Origin: an uncultured Schlesneria sp.
Lineage (GTDB): Bacteria; Planctomycetota; Planctomycetia; Planctomycetales; Planctomycetaceae
Direction: 5' to 3'
Assembly (NCBI GenBank): GCA_903871875.1
Contig: CAIQIR010000084.1
Span: 1-64,000 of the forward strand
DNA length: 64,000 bases
Shown: positions 24,851-33,861 of the stretch, in pieces
Layout: the number at the start of each line of letters is the position of its first letter
Numbering within the stretch: the stretch's first letter is position 1
Notes under the pieces: generated by a model
The model's database searches: none
What the model was told of the DNA's origin: nothing
What the model saw: the letters and a program-made list of their open reading frames with translations, nothing else
Position numbers and translations under genes: made by a program

Positions 24851-26125
24851 ATGGCTTCTGTCATAAACGACCCAGACAATCGAAAGCGTGTCGTTTTCAA
24901 GGGGTTGGACGACAAACGGCGGTCTATTCGCCTCGGGAAGATGGCGCGCCGCGATGCTGACAGCATCGCCCGGCATGTTGATGCCATTCTTGTTGCCGAA
25001 CTCTCTCGTTCACCGTTGGCTGCCTCGACAGCGGAGTGGCTGGGTGCAATCCCCGATGCGATGCACAAAAAGCTCGCGGCTGTCGGACTTGTGCATGCTC
25101 GCGGAACGGTGGCGGCCCCAACGCTCGGCCCATTCTTGGATACGTATCTCGCTCGCCGCGATGATGCTAAAGCGAGTACTCGGGTGTTCTACGGTCACAC
25201 CGCTCGGAACCTCAAGGAATTCTTCACTGACCGACGTTTGTTGGAGACGATCAACCCCGCCGAAGCTGACGACTTCCGGCGATGGCTCGTCACATCGGAG
25301 AAACTTGCTCCGGCGACCGTGGCGCGACGATGCAGTTTGGCTCGGACATTTTTTCGGGATGCTGTACGGCGTCGTTTGATCGAAAGCAACCCGTTCGAGG
25401 GCGTCGGCGGCGGCCCTAAAAACAACCCAGAACGCTCTCGGTTCATCGATAAGGAAACCGTCGCGAAAGTGATTGACGCTTGCCCGAATGCCGAATGGCG
25501 ATGTCTGGTGGCGTTGTCCCGATTTGCGGGTTTGCGAGTGCCATCGGAGGCCCTGCTGCTGAAATGGGAGGATATTCACTGGGACCAATCCCGCCTGATG
25601 ATTCACTCACCAAAGACGGAGCACCATGCCGGTAAGGCGACGCGGGTCTGCCCCATCTTTCCGGAACTTCGCGAGTACCTCGACGAACTGGATCAAATTA
25701 CGGCTCCGGGTACCGTCTACGTATTGGAACGCCTGCGCCACAACAGTGCCAAGCAATGTGATTGGAAAGCCACGAACCTGCGAACCACTTTCCACAAAAT
25801 CATCGAACGGGCTGGCCTGACTCCCTGGCCACGCCTCTGGCACAACATGCGAGCCAGTCGGCAGACCGAATTGGTGGAAGAATTTCCCGCCCACGTGGTT
25901 TCGTCCTGGCTGGGGAACACGGAACGCGTTGCCGAGAAACATTACCTGCAGGTTCTCGATTCCCACTTCGAAAAAGCGGCGCAAATTCCGGCGCGCACTG
26001 TGCGTGAATCGACAGTTTTGGAGGCGCATGGAGATACAGAAAACAAAGAAACCCCTTGTTTCCAAGGGGTTTCTTGTGGACTGATGGGCGATGAGGGATT
26101 CGAACCCCCGACATCCACGGTGTAA
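24851..26125 (+). CDS. tyrosine recombinase (integrase) of the element
   Basis: The 424-residue protein has an N-terminal arm and SAM-like core-binding domain (about 90-180), then a catalytic domain with Arg229 (FAGLRVPSE), Lys255, His331-x-x-Arg334 (HNMRAS), Trp353 in the H/W position and the nucleophile Tyr365 (KHYLQV). GAAGGA lies upstream of the ATG. The last ~27 codons pass through the tRNA-Val terminator and into antisense tRNA (GDEGFEPPTSTV), so the C-terminus in the integrated state is a by-product of insertion. In the circular form the frame would continue from 19644 to 19850. It is convergent with the tRNA gene. Confidence 0.93.
   Translation: MASVINDPDNRKRVVFKGLDDKRRSIRLGKMARRDADSIARHVDAILVAELSRSPLAASTAEWLGAIPDAMHKKLAAVGLVHARGTVAAPTLGPFLDTYLARRDDAKASTRVFYGHTARNLKEFFTDRRLLETINPAEADDFRRWLVTSEKLAPATVARRCSLARTFFRDAVRRRLIESNPFEGVGGGPKNNPERSRFIDKETVAKVIDACPNAEWRCLVALSRFAGLRVPSEALLLKWEDIHWDQSRLMIHSPKTEHHAGKATRVCPIFPELREYLDELDQITAPGTVYVLERLRHNSAKQCDWKATNLRTTFHKIIERAGLTPWPRLWHNMRASRQTELVEEFPAHVVSSWLGNTERVAEKHYLQVLDSHFEKAAQIPARTVRESTVLEAHGDTENKETPCFQGVSCGLMGDEGFEPPTSTV
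26046..26075 (-). terminator. terminator of tRNA-Val, inside the integrase frame
   Basis: A perfect 13-bp stem (AAGAAACCCCTTG with CAAGGGGTTTCTT) and 4-nt loop, nine bases beyond the tRNA 3' end. On the minus strand it runs into TTTGTTTTC. The element supplies it, replacing the one lost by insertion. Confidence 0.75.
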
Positions 26126-26158
26126 GCATGGCGCTCTAACCAGCTGAGCTAATCGCCC
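26085..26158 (-). tRNA. tRNA-Val (anticodon UAC)
   Basis: A 74-nt cloverleaf with acceptor GGGCGAT/ATCGCCC, D arm GCTC..GAGC, anticodon stem CCATG/CGTGG with loop CTTACAC (anticodon TAC, plus-strand positions 26122-26124), T arm GGGGG TTCGAAT CCCTC and discriminator A. CCA is not encoded. The 3' 24 bases are the attachment core of the element at its left, so the insertion restores a complete tRNA. Confidence 0.95.
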
Positions 26159-26388
26159 GGTGACGTTGGCCGGACCGCCAACGCCGCGAGCAGTCTATCG
26201 AATCACGGAAGGGACGTAAATGTTGTCGGTCTGGTTTCGTGGGCCGGTTCGGTCGGCGTGAATCGAACCGAAGAGCGATTTCGGTTGTGGATGATTCGTT
26301 CCGGGTGCTAGAGTGGGATGCCTGGAACTTGATATGACGCCGATCGAACCAGGCGTCAGCGTGAAGCTTGCTTGCTGGAGAACCGACG

Positions 26389-27231
26389 ATGCCGTTTCGG
26401 ACAATTTTCGTGGTGATGATGGCTGCCTCGATCATCAATTTGCCTGCCTCTGCGGCCGATATCGAATTTCCGGATGCGAATCTGGATACCGTCATCCGCG
26501 AGATCCTGAAAAAGAAGCAGATCGACAAGACGGACAAATCGAAAAAAATCACCGACGAAGACGTCGCCTCGATCTACTTTCTGGAAGCGCCCAATCGCGG
26601 TATTGAAAGCCTGGTCGGCGTCGAGAAATGTCGCAACCTGGCTCAAGTGAAGCTGACCGGGAACAAGATCAAGGATGTCAAACCGCTGGAAGAATGCGTC
26701 AACATTCAGTCGCTGGATCTGGCCAAGAATCAAATCGTCGATATCAGTCCCTTGGGCAAGCTGATCAAGCTGCAGTATGTGGAACTGGACGACAACCAGA
26801 TTCAGAAACTGGACGGGATCCAAAGCCTGAAGGCGCTGGGGGCTCTGTATCTCAGCCGGAATCAAATCGAATCGGTCCAGCCTCTGGCGGAACTGCCGAA
26901 ACTACATGCGATCTATTTGGACAAAAACCGGATCACGGATATCTCGCCGCTCAAAGGTCTGAAATGGCTGGAGCGACTGGATCTGAAAGAGAACCAGGTC
27001 AAAGACATCTCGGCACTGAGCGGGATGACGGAACTGCGGTATACGTTCCTCGAACGGAATCAATTGACCGATCTGTCGGTGCTGGTCGAGATGGCGAAGA
27101 AAGATGTCGCCGGAGAACGGCGGTTCGCCCCCTATTGGAGGCTGTACGTCGCAGGGAATCCGCTCAGCGAAGCGGGCAAGGCCCAACTGCAGGAACTGAG
27201 CAAGCTGGGTGTGCGAGTCAGCGTCGAATAA
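26389..27231 (+). CDS. exported leucine-rich-repeat protein (internalin-type LRR)
   Basis: A 280-residue protein with a signal peptide (ending near SAADIEF). About eight 21-22-residue LRRs follow, with the L..L.L..NQI.D...L pattern of the internalin A type, for example LQSLDLAKNQIVDISPLGKL-like units between residues 60 and 245. No LPXTG or other anchor is seen, so it is probably periplasmic or released. ATG 26389 has GGAG eight bases upstream. It stands alone between tRNA-Val and a convergent operon. Confidence 0.88.
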   Translation: MPFRTIFVVMMAASIINLPASAADIEFPDANLDTVIREILKKKQIDKTDKSKKITDEDVASIYFLEAPNRGIESLVGVEKCRNLAQVKLTGNKIKDVKPLEECVNIQSLDLAKNQIVDISPLGKLIKLQYVELDDNQIQKLDGIQSLKALGALYLSRNQIESVQPLAELPKLHAIYLDKNRITDISPLKGLKWLERLDLKENQVKDISALSGMTELRYTFLERNQLTDLSVLVEMAKKDVAGERRFAPYWRLYVAGNPLSEAGKAQLQELSKLGVRVSVE

Positions 27232-27305
27232 TCGGCGGGCTGTGATGCAGCGGGGCTGGCCGGTCAATGTCGCAGGGTCACGAACCTGGTGTGCGGCGTT
27301 GCGTT

Positions 27306-29537
27306 TCAATCGAGGAAACGCAGCAGCCGACGGTAGACGCCGTATCCGTCTTTTTCGGGAACGACGATCACCAGCATCCAGGCCTGCGGATCACTCGAAT
27401 CGAGCAGCAGTAGATCATCACATCCGCCGCCCCCTTTGGGGGCAGTTTGTCGGGTGATGGAAAAGAGTCCCGGATTGGAAGCGGCCACTGACGTTTGATA
27501 GATCCAGCGGAAGAAATCGGCCTCGCCATTTGCCGAGGCGGAGATTTTTGAAATGGGCCCCAGGTTGGGCTGATACATGTTAAATCGTACTCCGTCACGC
27601 CTGCGCTTCGAGAACCAGCCGACCGAACGATCGTAGGCCCAGCCGTCGTTGCCGGTGAAACAGGCGACCATGGCTTGCGGTCCAAAGATCTGGCTGGTGG
27701 CATCGAGCAGTTTCTGCGGGATGTTGTGGTCGCGAATGACGATCGAGTCGCGATCCGGCAAATCGAACTTCTTCCAGTCCACTTCCGGGGCCGTCATCGT
27801 ACCGGGAATGAAGAATATGCGATTCAGCTGGGGTGTCCACTTCACGACATCTTGCGTCGCTTCATATTGCGTTGGCATTCGTCCTTCGATGGTCAACGCG
27901 TCCCGGTTATAGCTGCGGTAAGGCACGGGATTTCCACCAGGGGTGGTCGGCGCTGTGCCAAAGAACGTCCCGGAATTTTCGGGTCCGAAATTCGTTCGAA
28001 ACGATTTGAACAGCCCTTTCTCAACATGGGTGGGCACGCGACGGTTTGAGGCGATGAACAGCAATTCAAATTGATTCGTACGCACGATCTCGCCGCTGGA
28101 ACTCACATCGCGAACGACGACCGTGCGACGTGCTTCCGCCGTGGACATGTAGCTGTTCGACAACCAGATGGTCAGCGCCGTCACTCCGAGGGTCGCCACG
28201 GGGAATGTGAACCAGGTCAGTTTACGGATCCGCAACCAACCGAGAATGAAATAATCCCCCGGTCCGATCATCGCCACCAGTGCGAACAGGATCAGTGCCA
28301 ACAGCGAAGTCGGTACCATTTGGACGCCCTCGGGCATCAATCGATCGAGCAACTCGCCTTGTGGTAGACGGAACCGATTCAGGATCTCATACGCCAGCCC
28401 AAACGGATCGGGGTTTGCGACGTCGGTCTCGACGGGCTGGCCTTTGACCCCCAAGGCCAATTGTCGTTTGATGGTCCCAGTAGCGGCAGGCTTGAAACGC
28501 ACTTTCCAAAGCGCACCGACGACCTTGAGCCAGGCGTCGTCCGCTGGGGCGATCTGTTGAGCGGAATCGTCCGTGCAGATCGCGGCGCAGCCGATACCAC
28601 ATTCGAGGACGATGGCGGGGGAGTTGGGTGAAGCGGCATCGCGGAGTAGTTTCCCTGCCGGGTCCACTTGAAAGACGATGTTCTGGCGATCGTCGGCGGC
28701 CAGACTGCGGAGAAATTCGAGGTGGAACGATTCCAGCACGCTGCCGGGCTCGACATAACAACTGCCCCCGGCCTTGATCCAGGCCAGCAGTCCCTCGAGT
28801 TGCGGCTTGCGGAGACTGCGGAACTCGTCCCCCATCAGCACCACCAGATCGTACCCGCAATAGGCCAATGGTTCGGCAGGCAAGTCGGCCGGGTCGAGTG
28901 ACGCGAAAATCGTTTTCACGTATTCGGCATCGTCGCTTTCGGTCGGTTCAGCTCTCCGATGGGAAATGAACTTTTCGAATTTCAGTCGTTCGACCAGTTT
29001 GTCTCGCTGGGCGGAACGTTTCTGAACCGTTCGTGATTCGCCGATCAGTGCGATGAACACTTTCTTGGTGGCAAAGGGGACGCGCAGCACGTGCGTTCCC
29101 AGTTTGCCGGTAAAGTTCTTGCCGCGAAACGAGATATCGACTTGCAGTTGATCGAGCGGGAAGAAGTCATCAATCGTCGGCAACATCACGCGAATTCGCT
29201 GGTCGGGACCGTTCAGCGTCAGTTCCTCGGTGTCGAACGTCGCCAACAGCTGATCATCGTGTTTGATCAGGAATTGGAATCGGCCTACGACCAATCCGGG
29301 GCCCTGAATCTTGATGTCCCACCAGGTCAACATCGGCCGACCGAGAACGAGTGGCGGCTGCATGGTCGACGATTCGATGGTGACCGTTTGCGAAGCCGCG
29401 AAGGCGAACGAAGACGTCGCCAGCCACACGAGACATGAAAACAAAACGATCCCGACCTGGTGACGCGGAGTGTTCCGGTGGGCGAATTGCTGGCGGCGAT
29501 AAATTGGAATCATCAGGGAACCAGACGGGGCGCTCAT
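27306..29537 (-). CDS. large membrane protein with a glutamine-amidotransferase-like domain
   Basis: The 743-residue protein starts at ATG 29537, overlapping the stop of the VWA gene by four bases. It has an N-terminal signal or anchor (around 28-48), a beta-rich region, and an amidotransferase-like alpha/beta segment (CGYDLVVLMGDEFRSL with PQLEGLLAWIKAGGSCYVEPG, about 235-270). Membrane helices follow near 430-450 and 460-485, then a large C-terminal domain. It is the last gene of the MoxR/DUF58/VWA run and probably part of one envelope machine. The exact role is unknown. Confidence 0.8.
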   Translation of the reverse strand: MSAPSGSLMIPIYRRQQFAHRNTPRHQVGIVLFSCLVWLATSSFAFAASQTVTIESSTMQPPLVLGRPMLTWWDIKIQGPGLVVGRFQFLIKHDDQLLATFDTEELTLNGPDQRIRVMLPTIDDFFPLDQLQVDISFRGKNFTGKLGTHVLRVPFATKKVFIALIGESRTVQKRSAQRDKLVERLKFEKFISHRRAEPTESDDAEYVKTIFASLDPADLPAEPLAYCGYDLVVLMGDEFRSLRKPQLEGLLAWIKAGGSCYVEPGSVLESFHLEFLRSLAADDRQNIVFQVDPAGKLLRDAASPNSPAIVLECGIGCAAICTDDSAQQIAPADDAWLKVVGALWKVRFKPAATGTIKRQLALGVKGQPVETDVANPDPFGLAYEILNRFRLPQGELLDRLMPEGVQMVPTSLLALILFALVAMIGPGDYFILGWLRIRKLTWFTFPVATLGVTALTIWLSNSYMSTAEARRTVVVRDVSSSGEIVRTNQFELLFIASNRRVPTHVEKGLFKSFRTNFGPENSGTFFGTAPTTPGGNPVPYRSYNRDALTIEGRMPTQYEATQDVVKWTPQLNRIFFIPGTMTAPEVDWKKFDLPDRDSIVIRDHNIPQKLLDATSQIFGPQAMVACFTGNDGWAYDRSVGWFSKRRRDGVRFNMYQPNLGPISKISASANGEADFFRWIYQTSVAASNPGLFSITRQTAPKGGGGCDDLLLLDSSDPQAWMLVIVVPEKDGYGVYRRLLRFLD

Positions 29538-31429
29538 GCCAGCACTCCCGACGGCCTTTTCTGGTAATACCACCATTCCGTCAGCAAGAAGAACAGCCCT
29601 GCCGCGGCGAACCATCCCCACAGCGGCTGGTCCGTTTTCAAACTGACACTCGACGCCGAGACGGACACTTCCGGGAAATGCAGCTTTTCGACGGCGTTCA
29701 ATCCCGTTTCGCTGGAAGACAACAGACTGACCCCGGTCTTGAGTGGTTCTGCCGTACCGGTGATTTCGTAAAGGCCCACATAAGGCGCCCAGATCCCGGA
29801 CAAATATCCCTCTTTGTCACTTTTGCCGGTATCGGTGTATCCGTGGGGGCCGCTCACGTGAACTTCGGTTTCGGGAACGATTCGCTGGGGAGGCAACGTT
29901 CCGGTTGGCTGAGCCTTCGCGTCTAACAAGTTCGCTTGTTGTGCGGCGATCTGAATGACGTTCTGAATCAGGATCGGAAATCCGACTCGGTAAACCAGCG
30001 ATGATCGATCGGTGTGGAACAGGAACTGGTAGATCAATTGTCCGTTGGAAGTCCGTTCGAGAATCAGCGGTCCCGAACGAGACTGGGCCAGGATTTCGTA
30101 ACCCGCCAATTCGAAATCGCGTTCGGTGACTCCCTTGGTCAGTTTGGGATCGTCGGCAATCTGCACGTCGAGCAACTGAACATGTTGCAGCAGCGGAGCC
30201 GTTCGACGCCAGTCGACGACTTCCGTTTGTCCCGAGACCAGATCGACCAGATTCGCCAAATCATCCGGCACAAATCCCACGTTCAAGGTGACCCGACTTT
30301 CCGGACCGGTGGTAATCGGGCCTTCGGCGAACTTCAGGTCGACCGACTTGGGTTCGTTGCCTGTACCGGGATACAGCACGATATTCGGCATCGCGGCCAG
30401 CGCGTTGCGATAGGTTTCCATGCTCGTCGGACAATAGACCGTCAGCGGCCGGGGCGCGGGGATTTCCAGGAAGGCGACGTTGTCTGCCGTCAGTGAATCG
30501 AAGCCGTCGGGTTTGATCCGCAGTTCCAGCGAAGCCGCCACGGTCGTGGTGACCTTGAACACCAGTCGCTCGGCGTTGCCGCCGTCAATCGAGACAGATT
30601 CCTGTTTAATCGACTGACCGTTTTGAAACAGTTCGTATTCACACAGGGTTTTCGCCGTGGGCGGACCTTTGGCTCCGTCTGGTGTTTTGGAGCCTTCAAT
30701 CCGGGCGAACACGTCCCAGCCGGTTCGAGATCGTCGGGCATTGAAGTCGACGATCCCCACATTGGCACCGGCGAAACCGAGCTTCTGGAAATTCAATTTG
30801 TAGGGCAGTTCAAAATCGATCTCGGCGGGCACATTACCGTCCGAAATCAAGGCGACCGTATCGATCGGCTGCACGCGAGACATGGCCTGGGCCATTCGCA
30901 AACCATCTTCCAAACGGCTGGCGACCTGGTTCACTTCCAACCGCGAGACCGCTTCCCGGAGTAACCGTTTGTTATCGGTAAAATCGGTCAGCTTCCTCGC
31001 GGTGGAACTGACAGAGATCAGGCAGAGTCGTTGATCGGGCAGCAGTTGGTCGATCAGCTTGCCGACTCGCTCTTTCGCCTCGTCGAGTCTCGATTTGCCG
31101 TTCGGGCCATCCAGGGCGGCCATGCTGGCCGAATTATCAATCAGCACGGGCAAGTATTGGGCCTGTTCCGCTCCGCTAGAGAGATAGGGTTGCATGGCGC
31201 CGATGATCAACGAGCACAGCAATAAAATCTGCAACAACAACAGCAGATTGCGTTTGAATTTCTGGAACGGCGAATTCACTCGCTGATCGCTGACGACTTG
31301 TCGCCAGAGGGCGAGCGAGGGAATGTCGAATCGCGGCCGACGCAGCTTGAGAAAATAGAAAATGATCAATGGCACCAGCAGTAAAAACCACCAGGCATTC
31401 AAGAGTGCCGAGAAGCTGGGCAGATTCAT
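29534..31429 (-). CDS. BatA-like membrane protein with von Willebrand A domain
   Basis: The 631-residue protein has two N-terminal membrane helices (about 8-28 and 58-80, with FYFLKLRRPRFDIPSLALW between them, as in BatA proteins). The VWA domain follows with a MIDAS motif DNSASM near 97-102 and the DTVALISDGNVP strand. After an extracytoplasmic beta-rich part the protein ends with a membrane helix (WGWFAAAGLFFLLTEWWYY). These proteins work with MoxR ATPases and DUF58 proteins, both encoded just upstream. Confidence 0.9.
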   Translation of the reverse strand: MNLPSFSALLNAWWFLLLVPLIIFYFLKLRRPRFDIPSLALWRQVVSDQRVNSPFQKFKRNLLLLLQILLLCSLIIGAMQPYLSSGAEQAQYLPVLIDNSASMAALDGPNGKSRLDEAKERVGKLIDQLLPDQRLCLISVSSTARKLTDFTDNKRLLREAVSRLEVNQVASRLEDGLRMAQAMSRVQPIDTVALISDGNVPAEIDFELPYKLNFQKLGFAGANVGIVDFNARRSRTGWDVFARIEGSKTPDGAKGPPTAKTLCEYELFQNGQSIKQESVSIDGGNAERLVFKVTTTVAASLELRIKPDGFDSLTADNVAFLEIPAPRPLTVYCPTSMETYRNALAAMPNIVLYPGTGNEPKSVDLKFAEGPITTGPESRVTLNVGFVPDDLANLVDLVSGQTEVVDWRRTAPLLQHVQLLDVQIADDPKLTKGVTERDFELAGYEILAQSRSGPLILERTSNGQLIYQFLFHTDRSSLVYRVGFPILIQNVIQIAAQQANLLDAKAQPTGTLPPQRIVPETEVHVSGPHGYTDTGKSDKEGYLSGIWAPYVGLYEITGTAEPLKTGVSLLSSSETGLNAVEKLHFPEVSVSASSVSLKTDQPLWGWFAAAGLFFLLTEWWYYQKRPSGVLA

Positions 31430-31487
31430 GGCTGCGTTCCTCCCGGATTGGAGGCGAATGTCCCGCGGTCGATGAGTCGTGTCGCCA

Positions 31488-32384
31488 TCACTGGACCCAT
31501 CCTTTCCGTTTCAATGTGTCAAACAGCATTGTTTCGAGCGGCAAGTCCGAATCCAGACACAGGAATCGTCCGCTGCGCTGGCGGCACAGCGTGGCGAGGT
31601 GATCCTGTAGGCCGCGCAGGTGGTCGTGATAGAAGCCGATCAGATCGCCGACCGACGAGACGTCGAGTGTCATCCCCGTTTCAGAATCGACGAAGCGCAG
31701 ATCTCCGGTCAGTTCGGGATTCAGTTCGAGTCCGCACAGGAGTTGGATGCCGAAGACTTCCAGGCCGGCGCTGTACAGCTGATTCATCGGACGTTCCATG
31801 GCACCGAACGTCAGAAAATCGGACAGCACCACGCAAATGCCGCGACCGCGATGCTGCTTGAGCACCGCTTCGACCGCCTCATCAATCGGAAAATCGCCGC
31901 CAGGCGGCAGGTTTTCGAGGAAGGAAAAGACCCGCTTCATGCTGGCCCGGCCCGTACAGGGGGGCAGAATCTGAGGAGTCTCGCCGGCATGTTGGCAGGC
32001 AAAGACACTGACCTTTTCGATGTTCATCAGGCCCATTACGGCGAAGCAGGCGGCCAGTTGTTTCGCCTTTTCAAACTTTTCGCCGAATCGCATCGAGGCA
32101 GATGCGTCGACCAGAATCACCACGTGCATTTCTTCTTCGTGGCGATAAAGTTTCACATAGGCGCGATTAAGTCGCGCAAAGATATTCCAGTCGACATACC
32201 GCATGTCGTCGCCAGCCGAGTAGTCGCGGTAGTCATTGAATTCGGTACTGGTGCCGCCTTTGCCCGCGAGATGCTCACCGCGACTGCGATTGGTCATCCG
32301 CCGCATGGGCAACAGCCGCATCCGCTCGACCCGCGCCAGGGTTGAGTTATCCAGCAGTGACGTAAATTGCTTTGCTGCATCCAT
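31488..32384 (-). CDS. DUF58 family protein
   Basis: A 298-residue protein with the DUF58 core SRGEHLAGKGGTSTEFNDYR followed by YVDWNIFARLNRAYVK, then a VWA-like fold with DASASMRFG near 92-100. DUF58 proteins are the usual cytoplasmic partners of MoxR ATPases and BatA-like VWA proteins; the three together are thought to act as a chaperone or maturation system. The gene lies 58 bp upstream of the BatA-like gene. Confidence 0.93.
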   Translation of the reverse strand: MDAAKQFTSLLDNSTLARVERMRLLPMRRMTNRSRGEHLAGKGGTSTEFNDYRDYSAGDDMRYVDWNIFARLNRAYVKLYRHEEEMHVVILVDASASMRFGEKFEKAKQLAACFAVMGLMNIEKVSVFACQHAGETPQILPPCTGRASMKRVFSFLENLPPGGDFPIDEAVEAVLKQHRGRGICVVLSDFLTFGAMERPMNQLYSAGLEVFGIQLLCGLELNPELTGDLRFVDSETGMTLDVSSVGDLIGFYHDHLRGLQDHLATLCRQRSGRFLCLDSDLPLETMLFDTLKRKGWVQ

Positions 32385-32573
32385 CGTTGGCCAACCCGTC
32401 TATTCGTTCTCAGTCTGCATGATTTACTGTTTCCGAGTGCAAGACAATTGCACGTCGATTTCGATGTTGAGCCGCTGCTTCGACAGGCCGCCATTCATCG
32501 CTCAGTCACCTTGATCATTTGTGTGGTGAAGTCAGTATTGCCCCGCTCCATATCCGACTCAGATCGTGGATCG
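32385..32573. other. gap inside the MoxR-VWA gene run
   Basis: About 190 bp without a gene between the 32574 gene and the DUF58 gene. It is AT-richer than its surroundings and could hold a secondary promoter, but no clear element is seen. Confidence 0.4.
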
Positions 32574-33782
32574 TCACGGGAGTTCGCTGAAGCCTCCTAA
32601 AAACCATTGGGATTGTCCTGCGAATCCTTCGCCGAACTGAAGCAAGAGTTCAGGCTCTGCCAGGTCGCCCTCTTCAAGATATGGCGTTGCGGCGGTGCCT
32701 TGAATCCAAAGTACCAGGTCGAGCTGAATCGGATTGAGAAAGACGCGTCGCAGGTTGATGCCTCGCGTCGGTTTGCCACGCCAAAAGGGGATTAATTTCT
32801 GGCCTTGCAGAATCGGTTCGATTTTCGTCAATACTCGCAGCCAGTTGTCAATCATTTCTTGATCGAGATCGACCTTAACGGCACTGGTTTGACGAGGGTT
32901 CGGGATCCATTCGCGATCATCGTCGGTTTCCGCCAGTATTCGCTGCCACATTTGACGATTGAGCGTCAGCACCTGTTCCAGATGCCCGAGTGCAACCTCC
33001 ATTCGTTTGGGTTCGATCACGGGAAGTCTCAGCATGTGGACGAAAGCCAACAGATCGAGGAAGGGATCGAACGAGAATTTGTCGTTCGTGTGGTGGTGCT
33101 GTTCCAGCAGAAACGCATGTGGTGTTTTGACGTGTTTAAAAAACAGATGTGCGGAAACGTCGAATAAGCTCTGGGCATCGTGGGCCATCCCGATTTCGCC
33201 GAGTGCCAGTAGACAGTGACAACCGCTACGCAGCAAATCGACATCAGCGCGATCGAAGGCAATGGCGAGGTCCTCATCACTAATGCGAACCCCAAATCCC
33301 AGTTTATTGATCGTGGGCGTTAGAGCCTTCAGGCGAATCGGCCGCGATCCGAGGTTCAGTGAGATTCTTCCCACGCGAATGGCGACTTTGGTCTCGTCAT
33401 TGGCGATCTTTGCTAACGTCGCGTCGACCTGGGTCAGGCCATCCAGCCAATCTTGCAAGATCTGACGAAGGGTCGGATAGGTCAGCGGCTCGGCCGGTAC
33501 CGTTGCGACGGGCAGAATGTCTTTCAGTTCAGTGATATCGTATGTCTGAAATTCATATGCAGCCAATCGTTGTCCCAACCGCTGGACAGCCTGAGCGAAT
33601 TGAACCAGACCCAGGCCAAACCGGGCATTGTCATCCTGAGGTTGTTCTTGGAGCTGAGCATTCAACGCGACGATGCCGTCGGCAAAATTGCCGGAGGCCA
33701 GGATGTCATCCACATTCGGCATGGCCGCTGAAGTGGAGACAGCCAAGGCTAAAAAGGCAATGCAGACAAGTGCGGAGTGCAT
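32574..33782 (-). CDS. exported hypothetical protein with a TPR-like start
   Basis: A 402-residue protein from ATG 33782, with GAGGT six bases upstream; a TTG further up gives a weaker start. It has a signal peptide (MHSALVCIAFLALAVSTSAA), then a TPR-like helix pair (ILASGNFADGIVALNAQLQE). The rest is unrecognised and mostly alpha/beta. Its place between moxR and DUF58 suggests a role with that system. No family could be named. Confidence 0.8.
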   Translation of the reverse strand: MHSALVCIAFLALAVSTSAAMPNVDDILASGNFADGIVALNAQLQEQPQDDNARFGLGLVQFAQAVQRLGQRLAAYEFQTYDITELKDILPVATVPAEPLTYPTLRQILQDWLDGLTQVDATLAKIANDETKVAIRVGRISLNLGSRPIRLKALTPTINKLGFGVRISDEDLAIAFDRADVDLLRSGCHCLLALGEIGMAHDAQSLFDVSAHLFFKHVKTPHAFLLEQHHHTNDKFSFDPFLDLLAFVHMLRLPVIEPKRMEVALGHLEQVLTLNRQMWQRILAETDDDREWIPNPRQTSAVKVDLDQEMIDNWLRVLTKIEPILQGQKLIPFWRGKPTRGINLRRVFLNPIQLDLVLWIQGTAATPYLEEGDLAEPELLLQFGEGFAGQSQWFLGGFSELP

Positions 33783-33861
33783 GATTACCTCATTCAACTG
33801 GCCGCGAAAGCCGAATCGAGTGACTGATTTTCCCTTTCGCGGGCTTTCTCGTTACTTCTGA

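Larger units (their letters stand above)
19621..26108. mobile_element. integrative element inserted in the 3' end of tRNA-Val
   Basis: The element is 6.5 kb and bounded by identical 24-bp direct repeats at 19621-19644 and 26085-26108, the second being the 3' end of the intact tRNA-Val gene. Inside, all genes run on the plus strand: a hypothetical protein, a patatin phospholipase, a family A DNA polymerase with exonuclease, a winged-helix protein, and a tyrosine integrase abutting the tRNA. There are no structural phage, conjugation or plasmid partition genes, so it may depend on a helper or simply be a small integrative replicon. Boundaries are seen directly; mobility is inferred. Confidence 0.88.

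Noticed and set aside
26084-26125. GDEGFEPPTSTV as a genuine conserved C-terminal integrase motif
   Set aside because: It is simply the antisense translation of tRNA-Val, produced by insertion at the tRNA; it is not a protein domain.
31620-32345. Plus-strand open frame of 241 codons
   Set aside because: Antisense to the DUF58 gene, which has an unmistakable family core.
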